Positions 5,559 to 5,952 of a DNA stretch of 5,952 nt are shown piece after piece. Location: positions 1 to 5,952 of the forward strand of contig JAKSVJ010000085.1 in assembly GCA_024408015.1 (NCBI GenBank), in the 5' to 3' direction. The stretch comes from Clostridia bacterium (GTDB lineage Bacteria; Bacillota; Clostridia; Oscillospirales; CAG-272). The translations under genes and the position numbers were made by a program. Under the pieces are notes generated by a model, which made no database searches, was not told the origin of the DNA, and was given only the letters and a program-made list of their open reading frames with translations. Position 1 is the first letter of the stretch. Each line of letters begins with the position of its first letter.

Positions 5559-5576
5559 GTAGTTTTGTGTGGTTTT

Positions 5577-5952
5577 TTAATAATTTTCATTGTTTTCCAC
5601 AATGAGGTTGAAATCTTCATTATTTTTGACACAATTATTCACATTTTCTCCAGTTATTTTGCCTGTAAAAACGTTCCTTCTAATTGTAATTTTAGATTTG
5701 TTTTTATGCATTTTATTACTATATATAGCTGCGTGACATGATAAATTAAGATTTGCATCTATAGTATTCACAAGAATACACTTCGTGTCAAAATATGCAG
5801 GTTCACTACCCTTACAATGATTAAGTTCAAATAGAATATTATCAGCTGAATCATCAGTTAAAATTGATGTTGATCCATATCCATCGAATGTATTACCTGT
5901 AATCTTTATATTAGCATTAGTACAATCATGTACATATATAGATGCAATAGAA
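5577..5952 (-). CDS. C-terminal part of a right-handed parallel beta-helix protein, 5' end cut by window edge
   Basis: The minus-strand frame ending in TAA at 5577-5579 stays open to the window edge, giving 124 codons of a longer gene. A GTG at 5771 could be mistaken for a start, but the frame continues through it without a stop. Short strand-turn units recur: YVHDCTNANIKITGNTFDG, then ILTDDSADNILFELNHCKG, and later SKITIRRNVFTGKITG and NLIVENNENY. The I-x-I-x-x-N-x-F-x-G and I-x-x-N-N patterns are typical of PbH1-type beta-helix repeats, as in pectate lyase-like and surface proteins. The visible repeats are irregular and no catalytic residues can be identified, so no enzyme activity is assigned. 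It ends at its own terminator, so it belongs to a separate transcription unit. A polysaccharide-degrading or cell-surface role would suit a fucose/rhamnose user, but that is speculation. Confidence 0.72.
   Translation of the reverse strand, partial: SIASIYVHDCTNANIKITGNTFDGYGSTSILTDDSADNILFELNHCKGSEPAYFDTKCILVNTIDANLNLSCHAAIYSNKMHKNKSKITIRRNVFTGKITGENVNNCVKNNEDFNLIVENNENY

Noticed and set aside
5402..5580. Catabolite-repression (cre) site or riboswitch in the leader region
   Set aside because: No sequence fits the cre consensus with its central CG, and the roughly 30-base leader is too short for a riboswitch.

Overview
The window looks like a piece of an anaerobic, AT-rich Firmicutes genome, most likely a Lachnospiraceae/Clostridia gut or plant-polymer fermenter. 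The reasons are the AT-rich coding sequence, strong GGAGG-type ribosome binding sites, a textbook sigma-A promoter, and an oxygen-sensitive glycyl radical enzyme. Species assignment is inference. Every gene I can support lies on the minus strand.

Right edge (5952 down to about 5532): the C-terminal 124 codons of a protein with right-handed parallel beta-helix character, followed by a rho-independent terminator (5532-5558). Next is a non-coding stretch (5402-5531) with ACAAAT-type motifs spaced about one helical turn apart, a near-consensus promoter (-35 TTGACT, 17-bp spacer, -10 TATAAT), an 8-bp direct repeat around the -10, and a strong ribosome binding site.

From that promoter runs a tight operon (5401 down past base 1): a glycyl radical diol dehydratase of the B12-independent 1,2-propanediol dehydratase type; its radical-SAM activating enzyme; a EutS/PduU-type bacterial microcompartment (BMC) shell protein; a EutP/PduV-type small GTPase-like protein; a class II (fuculose/rhamnulose-1-phosphate type) aldolase with a C-terminal cysteine/glycine linker and a probable encapsulation helix; and a GlcG/PduO-C-type domain protein cut by the left edge. 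Neighbours overlap by one base (TAATG), or lie 1 to 41 bases apart.

The gene set matches the fucose/rhamnose glycyl-radical microcompartment (GRM5-like) known from Clostridium phytofermentans and Roseburia. The aldolase would split a deoxyhexulose-1-phosphate into DHAP and L-lactaldehyde. Lactaldehyde is reduced to 1,2-propanediol, and the glycyl radical enzyme dehydrates this to propionaldehyde inside the shell. The hexagonal, pentameric and trimeric shell genes, aldehyde and alcohol dehydrogenases and phosphotransacylase expected for such a locus are not here and probably lie beyond the left edge. The system class is therefore known. The less ordinary details are the CX2CX3CX3C linker in the aldolase tail, an activating enzyme with no ferredoxin-like clusters, a dehydratase with no N-terminal targeting extension, and the architecture of the promoter region.
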